Counted from the stretch's first letter, positions 35,301 to 47,255 are shown. The stretch: DNA of 64,000 nucleotides from Talinum fruticosum (GCA_021018815.1 JAITYX010000087.1:2174001-2238000); one strand, 5' to 3'. The notes: generated by a model from the sequence alone, not told the origin. A program made the numbers and translations.

Positions 35301-38300
35301 AGCATGATCATGTCCAATAATAAGAGTCCTTACTTTAATAAAGCATCGCGCAATGATCTATCCATATAAAATTCATAATTCAGATCAAGATCTTTCAGTG
35401 TAGTATTCTCAGTAATTTTCTCTTTGCTTGTATATCTTCCATAAGATGACCCCTTCAAGTCATAACGTCGATGAATTCGTAACTCCGTATAGAACATATT
35501 TCCCATGACCACAAAACGCACCTGCCAAGTAAGTAGTAAATAATGAACTCCTACAAATCACATGGCAAATCAAGGTAAGAGAAAATGTTTTGACCTTTTT
35601 ACATGGGGAAACTCAATCTACAGAAACCTCCGCTCAAAAAAGAAGGAAAAAAAGGAAAAAACCCATGCCCATATGTCAACAGGTGGGTCCAAACACGCAC
35701 GTATAATCACAGGCCTTAAACAACCTTCTTACAAGAAGTCTATGAAAAGAAATGGAAAGGTAATTAGTCTAAAAACCTACAGAACTACAAATTGCTCTAT
35801 ATGCTGGACCATAATAATACATGTACTGCTATAAATGGAACTACATATCCTATCCATGATATAGGACAGACATTACCATAGCACCTTCATGTTGAACACT
35901 TTCTTGAGAGCGAGCATCCCTATAACATCGGTGCTTTGTTTTATTCAAGCAAACATTACGCATCAATACAACATAGTTTTCAAAGTATGATCGTGCTATG
36001 ACATTTTTACATTGTCGTGCAAGAGGCCAAAATGTTGTGGGATGAGCAAGCATAAGATGAAATGCCTCATAATACAAAAAACGACTACAGTAATCTCAAG
36101 AATTGTTTTCCCCATTGTAGAAATGCATATGGGTTAAATGATTCACACAACAAACAATAAAAACTTTCAAATGTAATAGTACTAAAACAACAGAACACTA
36201 CAGCAGAATAATAAAGCTTAAGCCATGTTAGAAGAATAGATCAGCAATTTTTCTATGCAAATTGACCGCCATCTTAACCTAGAATTTTAATAGAATGGTT
36301 GGACAGATCACCATATCAATTCATTGCCTATCCTCGAAGCCAATCAGGAAAAAATGAAGGAAACCAAATGAAAGCAGCCTTACCTCTTCAATTACATATA
36401 TATTTTCCATAAAAATACATTACTGGAAAAGGTATCATGCCAACTACATTATCGTGAGAAGCAAAGAAAATCAAAACTATTGCCCCCATAGTTGCTATTT
36501 CAACTATAATGTAAATGCAAAAGGGTGAGAACAATTTAAGATACTATCTAAACACCTGTCATTGATTTTAAGGACAACATAATGATGTGAATTTATGACT
36601 CTTACAATGTAATCACATATGCTCAGATAGCATGGTGTAACACGTACCTTTCTTCCGCACTTTAATTTTATGCGATGAAGCCCAAAAAATTTCGTGATGA
36701 GAGTATTTTCATGCAATTTCACATGAGTATGATAGCTAGGAAGCATTTTAAGGAGAACCTGCAAAACATGTTACATGGTCAGAGAGAAACAGAATCGCTA
36801 GAGGGAAATAGTTGACAAAAGATATGCTAACCTTCAATTCAGATCTGCGTAATGTCTTTATCACAAATCTATCATCATGAGACAGATAAAAAATGCTGCC
36901 ACTTTTTCCTGGAGAGCATATCTCTCTCAGACCATTATCACCACAAATGGACATCATGTAATCAGCAGCATCCAGCTTAAACAATTCTCTCAGATTCCTG
37001 GAATCATAACTATCGATTAGCCCTTCTGAGATGGTTAAGAATTGATGTACAATACTAGAAGCCAGAGAGGCCATTTAAAAGACAAAAGCTCATTTGAGCG
37101 AGCATTACAAGGGCAAAGTAAGAGAAAACATTAGTTCGAATAAGCACTCCAACTCAGTTAACTATGTCCAATATTGTCAATGCAACCCCAGAAACAAGCA
37201 CGAGTGCCCGTTGTAGACTAAAGAAAAACCAAAAGAATTCAGCCCTGAATAATTAAGCGTGGCTGTACTTGCCTACTTGGCCTATTACAACATCCAACAT
37301 GTAGCCTAATCAAACTCATATAAATCCACATTTTTGTAATAAAAAAAAGTCAAGTTCTGAAGAGAAGAGCACCATATGGAATGCCCTCTAGATCTGTTTT
37401 GCATTTTTTTTTTTTTGCCCTATATGCAGATGCAACCAAAAAAGTGCTCACAAAGAGAAGAATAATGCTTGAAAGATTACAGTTAAGCAGTAAGAAGGTG
37501 ACTAGCAAGCCAAAAAGAACTAAAGATTGATACGCTCCATTCTGTCGAACATACTGCCTTTTCCTTGACATGAAAAGAAACTGCAGTGCACTCAGAACGA
37601 ATGTAGCTCAGATGACAGTCTATTTTGCAGGATAAGCAGAATGTAAACCTCAATCTTGGCTCATATTGAGGCTACCACTATGCACCTCTGCAGTAATATC
37701 TGGAGTAAGAATTTTGGAATACTTGAGATGGAAAGACTTTCCTCTTTTCCCACTGCCTCTGCTGCTTTTTCTTTCCTTTTTTTTTTTTTTTTTTTTTGAG
37801 AACCGAAAGGTTTTAACTTGAGAATTTTCTTTCGACACTTTTCTACGGTGGTCTTTGAAGGTTGCCTACAGCTTGATGTACCTAGATCCTGTTCTAATGG
37901 GATAAACATTAGGTGGTGGCTGTGGTGTTGGGGGTTCGAATATTATAATGACAGTGATGGGTGTTACAGATGTCGAAATGCATGTGTAAACAATGTCACA
38001 TCTAACAATTTTCTGAAATTAAGACTCTATTCCCTTAACCCGCTATTTACATCTGTTAGTCAAGTTCTATGAGCTAGTAAGGGAACCTATTACATGCCAA
38101 GGAATTTGACATTGGACACTCTTAGAGTAACTTTTACCTAAGGCAACTCTCACAAATCAAAATACTCACAAACAATATCAATGCTCAATTTTCACTCACT
38201 CAAGTCTGACTTTTTAGCATTATAAATAGAAGAACCCCTTCGACAAAAGGAAGCTAATTTGATAAGGAAATTGAATCATAACTAAAAGATAGGGATAGAA

Positions 38301-41300
38301 TAAATAATAAATAAAAGATAATATTCTAAATTAGGCATTCCTAAACGTCCTATTTTTCCGAGAGTAAATATTCCCAAGGTATCTCTTTGGGAATATTGCA
38401 TCAGAATTCCCACTGTTCTACTGAAGACCATAGGGTACGCACCTATCAGGTCTGATTTTGAATTCACATCTCTACTCCCTTTTGGTGAGCTCCTGGGATG
38501 TGTTGCACCTACATGGGCAACACTGAATCCAGCAGATTATGGGCACAGGCTTTAGCTTTATGAGTTTTACTTTGAGGATAATAATCACTTTCATTGACCC
38601 TTTGACTGCGAAAGCAGCAATTGACTGTGTTTGACCTCCTTTTCCTGGAAATTTCCTTGTCAAAAAAGGATCATTTTATGCCAAGAAAACAGAGGGTTTC
38701 AGAATGCAAAATAGTTAGGAACCACATTCCTATAAGATCATTTCTGTGTTGATTGTTTTGGTCTGTGGTACTACTACTTTTCTGCGGTCCTTTCTTATCA
38801 GCTTTCACTATCTAATTGCCAGACCAAATCACAATACCCTCACTACACATTGCAGATTGCTGATGGCATGCACACGCATGCAGTCACTCACTGACTGACT
38901 TTACGGTAAACCCAAGATATAGGTTAATGTGTGCCTAATAATTCAATTCATGCCACTCTTTATGCAACAGAAACAATAGCAGCTAGAACCAAATCACCAG
39001 AAAGGGGCAGCTCGAAAACGTCCGGGTCGAATTATTCCTTCTTTCTTTGTGAGTTTTGGGAATATCCCCATTCATAGGTCCGAGATCCACATTTATGTGG
39101 GGGAACAAAGAAAGCACGTTAACCAGGCAAATTAAGGATACAAGTTGCAAGGTTCAAATTCTAAGTTCGCTTCTCGAGCTAAGATCTTACCTAAATAATG
39201 CAAAACAGGGACAAGGAAAAAGAGGTGAGAGAGTGGGAGACCAAAGTAGGTACTTGCAAACAAAGATGAGAAACAAAGCGAATCTATGAAGAAAGGAGAC
39301 ATATCCATCCACTGGGAAGGTTTATTTTCAACCTAATGAACAAAACCAAAGTCCAGACAACAATGAGAATTCCAATAATTTTCAGCTTATCATAGAGTTA
39401 TCAAAAACAGGGCTAGGATAATCCAGTGCTGGTCAGTGTATAAGGAAAGCAAGCGAATGTTTATTCCATTTTAAGTTTCAGCTAAAATATTTTCACACTG
39501 AAAGAATGAGAGGGAAATGGGGACCCAAAATAATAAGCGTATTTCTGAAGGGTACAAATGGTCTAGTATCCAAACTTTTGAAACTTATCTTAAAAAAGAA
39601 GGGACTAAGATAAAGAAGGATGGAGTTTTGAAAAAGATGGTTAGAGCTTGAAGGCATAATATTTTTGCAATTGCCTCATTTGTACATGGGAGACATCACC
39701 ATGGAATCATATAAACACAACTTTGGCTTACTCATCAAAAATAAATAAATAAATAAATAAACGAATAATAAAGGTGGTTATAGCTGAATAGTACAAGTTG
39801 TACAGGAACAGGCTCCAGGTTGATAACTTTGGGACTCTGGTTGACGAACAAAAATGGTGCTAAATGGTCCTGTCATCTTCTATAAAGAGGAACTTTTTCT
39901 TTTTAAACTTAGGATGGAAGGATGCATCTCATGTTGCAACTGACAATAAACCTTTTAACAAGAAACACAGCTTCTCCATGAGACTGACAGGAGAGAGGTT
40001 TGGACTTTGGATAGACCAAGTTTGAGGCCCAAACAATCATGAGGCTGGTGTGCAGGGGAATGGAATTCTCCCTAATATAAGGAAAACTATTCACATTAAC
40101 CAGGTTGCTTTGGGTTTGAAGTCAGTGAAGAACATGGTAAGGATCCAACACTGTAGGAAGAGCTCTATGAGAGAAACCAATTACTAAAGGTGCAGATATA
40201 AGAAGGGCTTGTTGGTAGACATTGAGTTGTCAAGTCATTCTGAGGTCTTCCATCCTCAATTGTTCATCCTATTACCATCTCTAGTAATTTACTATATGAG
40301 TATCAGAAAGTGAAGACAGAAGAAGAGGATACTAGTCAGTCCAATTATGATGACATCGCTAATTAATGTAGCAAAATGATAAACTGTAGGCTTCTCTAAA
40401 TGTTGTTTTCAGGTTTAAACTAATGTCAGGGCCCCTGTCTGAAGGGGAAGGTACCTTCTTGCGCACTTCTATTATAAGGGGTGCATCTTGTTGGAAGTTG
40501 CCTGGGCACATCTGGGATACTGTTCAACAAATTAATTCTTGCTGCGCCACAAGAAACCAATTGAGAGGTGTTGTTTCTCTCCCCTTTTCTTTACCTTTCT
40601 TTTTGGGGGACGGGGGTTAAAATCATTCCAACTGATTGAAAGGGAGAGTTCGGTAAAGATAATCAGCAGCATAGTTTAACAAAATACAATCACAAAATTC
40701 CCATCCTATTGCTTGATCAGAGAGAAATGTAAGTTTCTCAATTGCCTTGTTCTTGACAAACAAAAGTACGATAGTCCAAGCATGCTGTAATCAGCCAACT
40801 GACCATAGCCTTACTGTGGAACAATTATTTCCACACATTCTAGAACAATTATAATCCTTAAACAAAGGTCATGACACATGCAAGGCTGATGATTAATACA
40901 TAATCAGAAGCTCTTTGAAGCAGATTACAAACCTGAATACCATTGGGCAATAGTCCTTCCAGTAGAAATCCAGTGAATGATGTGGGGGTGTAAATTGAGA
41001 ACCTTTTCTTGGAAAGAACATTTTAATCCTGGCACGTTTACCAAAATCAGTACTTCTAACTTCACGAGCTGGCACCGGTGTTATCTTGCCAACAGAGTAC
41101 CTGATTGGTTTAAAAAAAAAAAAAAAAGAACAGTTAAGCTTACAAGCCACAAGGCATCAAAATACAAGACTGAGCTCAGAATATGCAATCTGCTAACAGA
41201 CAACAAACACAGGGCTAGTGCACAAAATTGAAATGCCAGAGCAACTCATTACACTATAGGCATAATTAATCTAATCATAAATTATTAGAGGCTCAACAAC

Positions 41301-43810
41301 ACAGGTTTACTTTAAATCCAAGTTAATGAAATCTTTTCATATTTGGGATAAAATCACCAAAGGATTTAGACTGGAAAAGTCCTGCCATAGTAACCACCTT
41401 GAATAGCTGACTCTTTCGCCTCTTAAATCGTGATCAAATTTGTGCAACCTATGAAGATCTACAGGCTCCTACAGAACTGACCAAAAGGAATCATAAAGAA
41501 GGGTATGTAATGTCTGGTCAGATGTCATAGAATGGCCATTATCCACATTATTGGTTCAAAGTAAATAATGACAATATGATCAACCACGGAAATATAATGC
41601 GAAGGGATTAGAACCTACTGCAATGTTTTGTTTGCATGAAAAATCTAATATAATGTAATTAACATGATGAGTTATCTACATGGCATGTGATTTAACCATT
41701 TCTAAGAATTTCAAGCAATTTTATATTTTTGATAAATAGAATTATACAACATAAAAGAATGAAAGAAAAGCTAAGGAGAACCACCTAAATAGAAACATAT
41801 AGACACATAGTAGTTAGCTGTTTGCAGCCAGAAGCAGTTCCAAGTGACCAGCGGCATGGTTGGGCAACCCAATCTGCCGGACCAAACCACCAGAGAACAC
41901 AGTGATGTCCATTTCACCTAAATCTTCCTAAAACTTCATAGATCTTGGAAAGTAATTTCCAATCTTCTAATTTGTTCTCTTCAATTCAACTCCTCCGGAG
42001 GGAAACCTAGCATATGCCCCTCTCATCTTAGCTAGTGCAGGTAGCTACTAGCTGAGGCACAATATGAAGGATGAAATAGTGTGAGAAAGTGCAAGAGGAG
42101 CGGAAAAGGGGCCACGATAAACTAGGAAGGGTTTCCTACATCGCTGGTGGCTTAGGAAGCATTGACGGTGGTTTCATGTATCCAATTGTCTTGAAGGAGG
42201 ATGCAGCATCAAGGTGGATAGAGAGAGGAGATGATGACCATGATGATGATGAGGTGAAAAAGGTTATAGAGGTAAGAGAAATAAGTTGGGGCAGACGGGG
42301 TTCTTTTCTCTTTTCTAATTTTTTTCTTATTTGGGGGGGCACTAGGGCATTGGAATAATGACTGTTTGGATTTTACCTTAAGTTAATTCCTATTAGTTGA
42401 CTAGATGCAACCCCAATTCCATATAATAGTGATTACTACCCTCCTTTGCTTACTACCCTACTTTGCCACCAGACACGGTGATGCAATTAACTTTGCAATT
42501 TTTACTACACCATAAGCTTGATTAAAAGCGGGTGCTGCAATGAATTACGAAATTGAATTGGTTGTAATTTATGTTGCATTACCTGATACCAAGTTGAAGG
42601 TTAAGCATAAAATAGTGGCTCTGGTTGTCATTGGTAATTTTGATGCAAGAACTTGTTTTGACTTCCTTCACAGAAAACTTATTGCTGGATTTGACTTTGT
42701 GTGATTTTCTGGCATTTTTCTTGATACGTTCTCTAATCAAAACACCTTGCATGTATTCTCTTTCAAACACTATATCATTTTCCTCCTGCTTGTCATGTTG
42801 ATCATCATTAGACTTAGGAAAGGACTTGGATGAGTTGTCCTGGAGTGACAATTCTTGTGCAATATCACCAAGCACCCAGTCTCTGTCCAGAGGAGCCCTA
42901 GAAGGAATTTCACTTGAACTTCTTCTTAGGTTGCCACTAGAAACATGTTCAGAGACGCTACGTTTAATTCTTGGTCCCCCAGTTCTGTGCTCTTCCAAAT
43001 GTAGGGATGAACTATCAGATAGCTCACTGCTTATGTTTCCATCATAACCTGCTGTCCTGCACCACTTTTTAAGAGAAATATGCTTAGTTCCAGGAGGATA
43101 GAGTGTTCCTCTTCCATCTTTTAAGCCCCTGCTCCAGGTCCCACAATAAGACCCCCATCAGCAAACCGGTATAATCCCGATCCGTCTCGCAACCCATCAG
43201 ACCAAAAGCCATAGAAAATATCACCATTAGCCCACTTCATAAGCCCCTTGCCGCACATCTTTCCAGCATTCCAACTACCAATATACACATTTCCTGAACT
43301 CCAAATATATTTCCCACTTCCTTGACGAAGTCCTTCTTTCCATGAACCTTCATACAGATCAGCGTTAGAGTACTTTTTTCTTCCAAATCCATGCTTTGTA
43401 TTCATTCGCCAAGCTCCATCATAGGTAGATCCATCAGGAGCAGTAAAAATACCATGTCCATGAAGGTAACCTCCAGAGAAATCACCCTCATATGTTGATC
43501 GAGATGTCCAAACAATGCGTCCCTTTCCCGTCATCTTTCCTTCCTCCCAGTCACCTTCATAAACTGTCCCATCTGACCACGTATATTTTCCCTTTCCATG
43601 AGGAAGTGCACCAGCAAAATCACCGCAATAGGCATCGCCATTAGGAAACACCTTCCCAAGTGGTCTGCAGAAAACAGGAAACAAAAAGTCAGCACATATC
43701 CATCAATAACAACAAAACAATGTGAATAGGAAGAAAAGGTCGGAGTAGAACAGCAGCATCCAAAAGATAACAAAGAAGGAAGGTAAATACTACCTTTCAG
43801 TGTTCTCCAT
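26076..43810 (-). CDS. PIP5K: Phosphatidylinositol-4-phosphate 5-kinase with MORN repeats
   Basis: Makes phosphatidylinositol 4,5-bisphosphate from phosphatidylinositol 4-phosphate at the plasma membrane. Coding exons (- strand): 43810-43794, 43664-42583, 41100-40933, 36997-36832, 36758-36648, 35521-35334, 34328-34174, 29542-29389, 26346-26076. All junctions are GT-AG with matching phases. The protein would be 770 residues: eight MORN repeats (about 14-190), a Ser-rich linker, then the PIPK domain with SPGKSGS (about 451), VIKTL Lys (about 470), YDLKGS (about 536), IIDYSLLLG (about 592), [10 protein letters not shown] (Asp about 722) and the substrate-loop region ending [13 protein letters not shown]. 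From memory it is closest to Arabidopsis PIP5K9-type enzymes. One base is missing in MORN 8 (43140-43142), shifting the frame as read. Introns up to 4.6 kb carry transposons. The N-terminus before the MORNs is very short. Confidence 0.95.
26347..29388 (-). other. PIP5K intron 9
   Basis: 3.0 kb. Contains the TIR element at 27599-28429; the remainder shows no recognised feature. Confidence 0.85.
27599..28429. mobile_element. TIR DNA transposon (non-autonomous) in PIP5K intron 9
   Basis: Terminal inverted repeats TTAAGAGAACCAGACCGG (27598-27615) and its near-inverse at 28412-28429 (CCGGTCCCGTTCTCTTA). Subterminal zones are rich in ACCGG/GGTTGA words on both sides, inverted relative to each other. 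The centre has a duplicated CT-rich block (about 27986 and 28053: TTCTCTCTC...CTCATCTCAA). About 831 bp; no coding capacity and no clear target duplication, so the superfamily is open. Confidence 0.55.
29389..29542 (-). CDS. PIP5K: PIP5K exon 9
   Basis: Encodes [40 protein letters not shown] and DVLLPGTG, the conserved GPHIRGS...LRA...VDLLLPGT segment. Acceptor CTCTACAG, donor GAAG|GTATCT. Confidence 0.93.
29543..34173 (-). other. PIP5K intron 8
   Basis: 4.6 kb, the longest intron. Carries the hAT-like element at 32238-32935 and otherwise AT-rich sequence. The long size comes partly from transposon insertion. Confidence 0.85.
32238..32935. mobile_element. hAT-like non-autonomous element in PIP5K intron 8
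   Basis: Inverted ends TAGACATGGCAA / TTGCCATGTCTA. Flanked by GCCCACC (32231-32237) and CCCCACC (32936-32942), a 7-8 bp duplication with one mismatch. Interior dominated by ACCCGAACC/GAACCGAAC words and a run of about 45-55-bp imperfect repeats (GAGATCGACCCGAAGTTGACC, 32720-32890). No transposase. Confidence 0.72.
34174..34328 (-). CDS. PIP5K: PIP5K exon 8: MDYSLLLG-type motif
   Basis: Encodes [35 protein letters not shown] in two conserved blocks. IIDYSLLLG is the catalytic-loop equivalent (usually MDYSLLLG). Only a short variable insert follows before the donor GATG|GTACGC. Confidence 0.95.
34329..35333 (-). other. PIP5K intron 7
   Basis: 1.0 kb, no recognised element. Confidence 0.8.
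35334..35521 (-). CDS. PIP5K: PIP5K exon 7: DLKGS motif
   Basis: Encodes [36 protein letters not shown], and [17 protein letters not shown] is a PIPK catalytic-core signature. Donor AAA|GTAAGG. Confidence 0.96.
35522..36647 (-). other. PIP5K intron 6
   Basis: 1.13 kb, no recognised element. Confidence 0.8.
36648..36758 (-). CDS. PIP5K: PIP5K exon 6
   Basis: 37 codons: [20 protein letters not shown] followed by [17 protein letters not shown], a conserved PIPK core segment. Flanked by TTTTGCAG and AAG|GTACGTG. Confidence 0.96.
36832..36997 (-). CDS. PIP5K: PIP5K exon 5: nucleotide-binding loop
   Basis: Encodes [19 protein letters not shown], the glycine loop [12 protein letters not shown] and the ATP-binding Lys in RFVIKTL. 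55 codons plus one phase base. Confidence 0.96.
36998..40932 (-). other. PIP5K intron 4
   Basis: 3.9 kb. Contains a long A/T run (37779-37797, poly-A on the - strand) followed by a segment with GGGGGTTCGAATAT (about 37932) that may be a retroposed fragment. No complete element could be defined. Confidence 0.8.
40933..41100 (-). CDS. PIP5K: PIP5K exon 4: start of kinase domain
   Basis: Encodes [16 protein letters not shown] and the [20 protein letters not shown] dimerisation-region signature, ending PMVF plus AG of Arg. Confidence 0.95.
41101..42582 (-). other. PIP5K intron 3
   Basis: 1.48 kb, ending in a long polypyrimidine tract (T15) and CAATCAG. The + strand frame at 42089-42358 is a chance frame. 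Confidence 0.85.
42583..43664 (-). CDS. PIP5K: PIP5K exon 3: MORN repeats and linker
   Basis: Acceptor TTTTCTGCAG, donor TATCAG|GTAATG. Eight MORN motifs are readable: [98 protein letters not shown], and [13 protein letters not shown] in the shifted frame. MORN repeats in plant PIP5Ks bind acidic lipids and regulatory partners. The linker has a Ser/Arg-rich stretch ([10 protein letters not shown]) of the kind phosphorylated in this family. A one-base deletion at 43140-43142 (GGG where GGGG is expected) creates a stop at 43121-43123 in the frame as read. Confidence 0.93.
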
Positions 43811-43871
43811 AATCAGCTTGTGGTGTCAGATTAACAAAATTTTATATGCTTTCCTGTGATTCATTTATAAC
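43794..43871 (-). CDS. PIP5K: PIP5K exon 2 (start codon exon)
   Basis: Acceptor TTCCAG ends at 43872. The main ATG is at 43810-43808 and codes MENTE plus two bases of Arg before donor AG|GTAGTA. Upstream in the same exon a 12-codon frame (MNHRKAYKILLI) stops 17 bases before the main ATG. Confidence 0.85.
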
Positions 43872-45537
43872 CTGGAACAGAAAATTAGACATGTGATTGT
43901 CGTGAATTAAATTAATAGCCAATGATACACATTCACAATCAGACACATACAGTCATGACTCACAAATTGAGTACCTAGAACCAAATGTTAAAACTAGGAG
44001 CAGATGTCTTGACTCGGGTGGCATCCCCTTGGTGTCATATTAATAAAACTTTTAAATACTCCTCAGGAACCTCATTGTTTCCTTCTCAAATTTCTTTACA
44101 AACCCATTAGTTGTCACAATGCAGAATCAAACATCAACGAAGGGGGAAAGATTTTGACATATCCACGAACAATTATTGGGAATCCTTTTGCCAAGTTAAT
44201 AGAACCAAAGAAAAAGAAAAATAAATTCTCACTTCAACGACACATTGTCTTATTGTCTCATTTAGAACTTTTAGTAACATCCTCGTGTAATGGTCCACTT
44301 AATTTTCTAGTTCCTACAGCAATATTATTCTAAAAAATTTATTAAATAAAGCAATATTCTAAACACTTTTGCCAAACAATACCATAAGAAAGCCATATAT
44401 AGAAACCCATGACAAAGAAAATTGGGGCATTAATTCATTCATAAGTAGGGGGCTGTAATTATTAATCAAACACCTAAGCAGGACTCTAGAATATGAGTTT
44501 ATGGCTAAATTTTGAAAACAAAGGGAGTTAAAACTAGGACAATTTTAGTTTTCTTTACCATTGTATGTGCTCAGTGTATCATTTAATACCTATTTTAGTC
44601 AATGAATCTTTGCGCTATATAAATTGCTCAAAAAGATTCAGGTCATTGATTGAGAATTATAAAGCAGCTCCATGAATAAACTCCATAACTAATTACCATA
44701 CATCAAGGTCTCCAAATTGCCATCTGTTGATCATAAACTCTGTTTACAGAATGATTTATCCCAATCTGTCATTACTATGGAAGTCAGACCATACATGAAA
44801 AGAAAGCTGTCATATCTCATCTATAAATTTTAAGTTTGATCGCTGAATTTATAACTATTCATCAAAAGAAAACAAATTAAATCAACTAGAATAACCAATT
44901 TTTTCAATGGTTTACATTTTTCCATTGTCAGTTCTTTAATTCACAAAGAGAACTACTCGTAAAAAGTTTCAAACTGCCAACCGCAATACTTAAATTTTTC
45001 ACACCCTAAAGGGAATCTCAAAATGATACTCAACAACACTTTCCAATCACAAATCCACCAGTGATTGAGAATTACTGGTATGCCACTCGTCTACTATAAA
45101 TAAGCCCTCAGTTACTCTTTCCAATCACAAATCCAACTGTACATTTAAACAAGTTTTTGCATTTTTACCATTCTCTGCTAAAATAGACATCGCAATAGCG
45201 AAATGCTCAATCTACTTGGTCTTGATTTGTGAAAACCAATCGATCTTCAAAGCAGTATTACTTCAATGCAGGACAACAAGATACAATCAACAGAAAAACA
45301 AATGCCACAATCTTCAACTTCACAGATTGCATCTATCAATTCGCATCTCAGAGATTTAGAATGAGTACACATCAAGCATATTTCTCAGAGATTCTGAATC
45401 GAAAAGCACTGTATCAAACGAAGGGGCAAAGAATCTAACCCCCCAAAACCACAAACCGCGAATAACTTCAACTTTTCAGAATTCACACACCCAAAAGAAA
45501 ATACCTCCCAGAATCGAAAAGGGGTGAAAACACTCAC
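43872..45537 (-). other. PIP5K intron 1 (in the leader)
   Basis: 1.67 kb, GTGAGTG ... TTCCAG, AT-rich, with no recognised element inside. Confidence 0.6.
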
Positions 45538-45659
45538 CGACGCAGCGCGATCACAAAATTCGAATCAGTTCCATTTGTGCTCGATTAAATTCAAGAAACA
45601 ACTTTGTTGTCTACTGAAGCCCAGTAGCCCTAAAAATTCATCGAAGAAAACGCCCTTAT

Positions 45660-45711
<52 letters not shown>

Positions 45712-45720
45712 TTCTCTACT
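45538..45720 (-). other. PIP5K: PIP5K 5' UTR exon 1
   Basis: Ends in a strong donor (GTCG|GTGAGTG, intron from 45537). It contains two short upstream frames (ATG AAT TTT TAG and a 7-codon frame starting MELIRIL) and a long GA repeat near its 5' side. The exact transcription start is unknown. Confidence 0.6.
45663..45709. repeat. CT/GA dinucleotide microsatellite
   Basis: About 23 uninterrupted CT units in the PIP5K leader/promoter region; GA on the gene's strand. GA repeats are binding sites for plant BPC/GAGA-binding proteins. A short direct repeat (CAACTTTGTTG...TCTACTGAAG) flanks it at about 45599 and 45742. Confidence 0.9.
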
Positions 45721-45759
45721 CTGGTGCTTTCTGAGGTGTGATCAACTTTGTTGCTATGC

Positions 45760-47040
45760 TTGTCTACTGAAGGTCTCTCTCCCTCTCTCTCGTTTCTGTC
45801 TAGAGTGTGTCGTTACCCGTTAAGGAGTTGTTTTCAGGTCATATACGCACTTGGAAGAGAGAGACAGAGAGAGAGAGAAGACAAGGCAATAAAATTAAGT
45901 CCCATCTGTCAAGAATATATGAATATATGAATGAAAGGTAGTATTGTTCTATCAGCATCTCTAAAATTATTGCCTTTTTATTTTCTGTCTCTGCTAAAAT
46001 ATTTCAGGTTGTTATTTTTTTAATTTAAATTTTTCTGGATTTTGTTTTTTGCCTGCTTTTTAAACATTTTGTAAACGTGCTGTACACACCCTGAGAGAAA
46101 ATAAATTAATTAATTAAAAAAAAAGGTAAAGAGCATCTTGAAAGTAGCTTACTGAGTTTGACTAATAAATGAGTGAGTATAGAATCTTAAGTTGAAGTTG
46201 AAGCTGGCTATTTGATATGCACTTTTGAGTATTATATATAATGTTAAAGGATCAGATGCAAAGACTTCTGATAATGAAAATAAATGAAACCAAATTGTAT
46301 ATTGTGGAAGTTGGTTCAAATATATGGTGGATTCGTCTGTCGATAACTGTCGGTTTAAGTGGTATTTACATTAATTTCCGTCGTAAAAGTTAAATTGAAT
46401 ATTGAGATTATTGTGTGTGGGGTATATATATTGGTCTCGAGGAAAAATATTCCATAAATCAATTTATGTAGTTTATTGTTTTTCGGTTTCCTTTTTTCCT
46501 TCTCTTTTCTATTTTTGTTTATTTTTTTGCTTCATATCAAATTTTTAGCAATTATAATTTTAACAAAGTAGTGATAAATAGTAAATTTGGGGATAAGTGG
46601 TAATTACTTGCCCCACTTAACCGCTCATCTACATTCTTCTCCTATGTATCTTATCTTTCTTCTTCATAGAGTGTGACTAGTAAGACTGATATGGTTAGAT
46701 TTGTAGTCATGCTAATCATGTTCCTCTCACATTTTCCTTTCTTGGTAATCATTTCATACTAGTAATTTGTTGTCCAATTGTGAGAGTTATTTGATGTGTT
46801 AGTTTGTTTGCTTTAGTGTAGTTTTTGTCTAACTTAGAAGGAGATCCTAAACAAAGGTACCCTTCAACTTTACAATTTATTCAAAAAATGTCAAAATTAA
46901 TTTCACTACCTTTAAATACAATTAAGCTTGATTAATGTATTTAAGTACACCTATTTTTATTTTTAACCGATAAGTAACCAGTTTTATTGTATTTTTAATT
47001 ATTTTTGGTATTTTTACTTGAAATCTAAAGAAATTGAAAC
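45760..47040. other. Intergenic DNA upstream of PIP5K
   Basis: AT-rich sequence; a GA tract at 45858-45878. No gene could be supported. PIP5K promoter elements presumably lie at its left side, since the gene reads leftward. Confidence 0.4.
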
Positions 47041-47255
47041 AAAATCAGCCTTGTGAAATCAATTTGTAATTTGTCTTTCTCCGGCGTTGCTCCCTCCCTC
47101 TCTCTCTTTCTCTGTCTCGTTCAGTCGAGTCCTTACGAAATTAGCGTTTTTAAAAATCCTTTTTTTTTTCAAATCGTGCTGAAATTGTGATTTGGTTATG
47201 AAATTCAATTGGGCAAGTTGTTCGCCATCTAAATTCGTTGAAAAGGAACTTAGAA

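Noticed and set aside
37890..37950. Box B-like GGGGGTTCGAATAT, possible SINE
   Set aside because: The nearby poly-A is on the opposite strand and no A box or target duplication was found.
39140..39160. GGTTCAAATTC resembling a polymerase III B box
   Set aside because: No A box at the right distance and no cloverleaf; not a tRNA gene.
42089..42358. 89-codon frame on the + strand in PIP5K intron 3
   Set aside because: Compositional (Asp/Glu runs), antisense to a well-supported gene, no homologous features.
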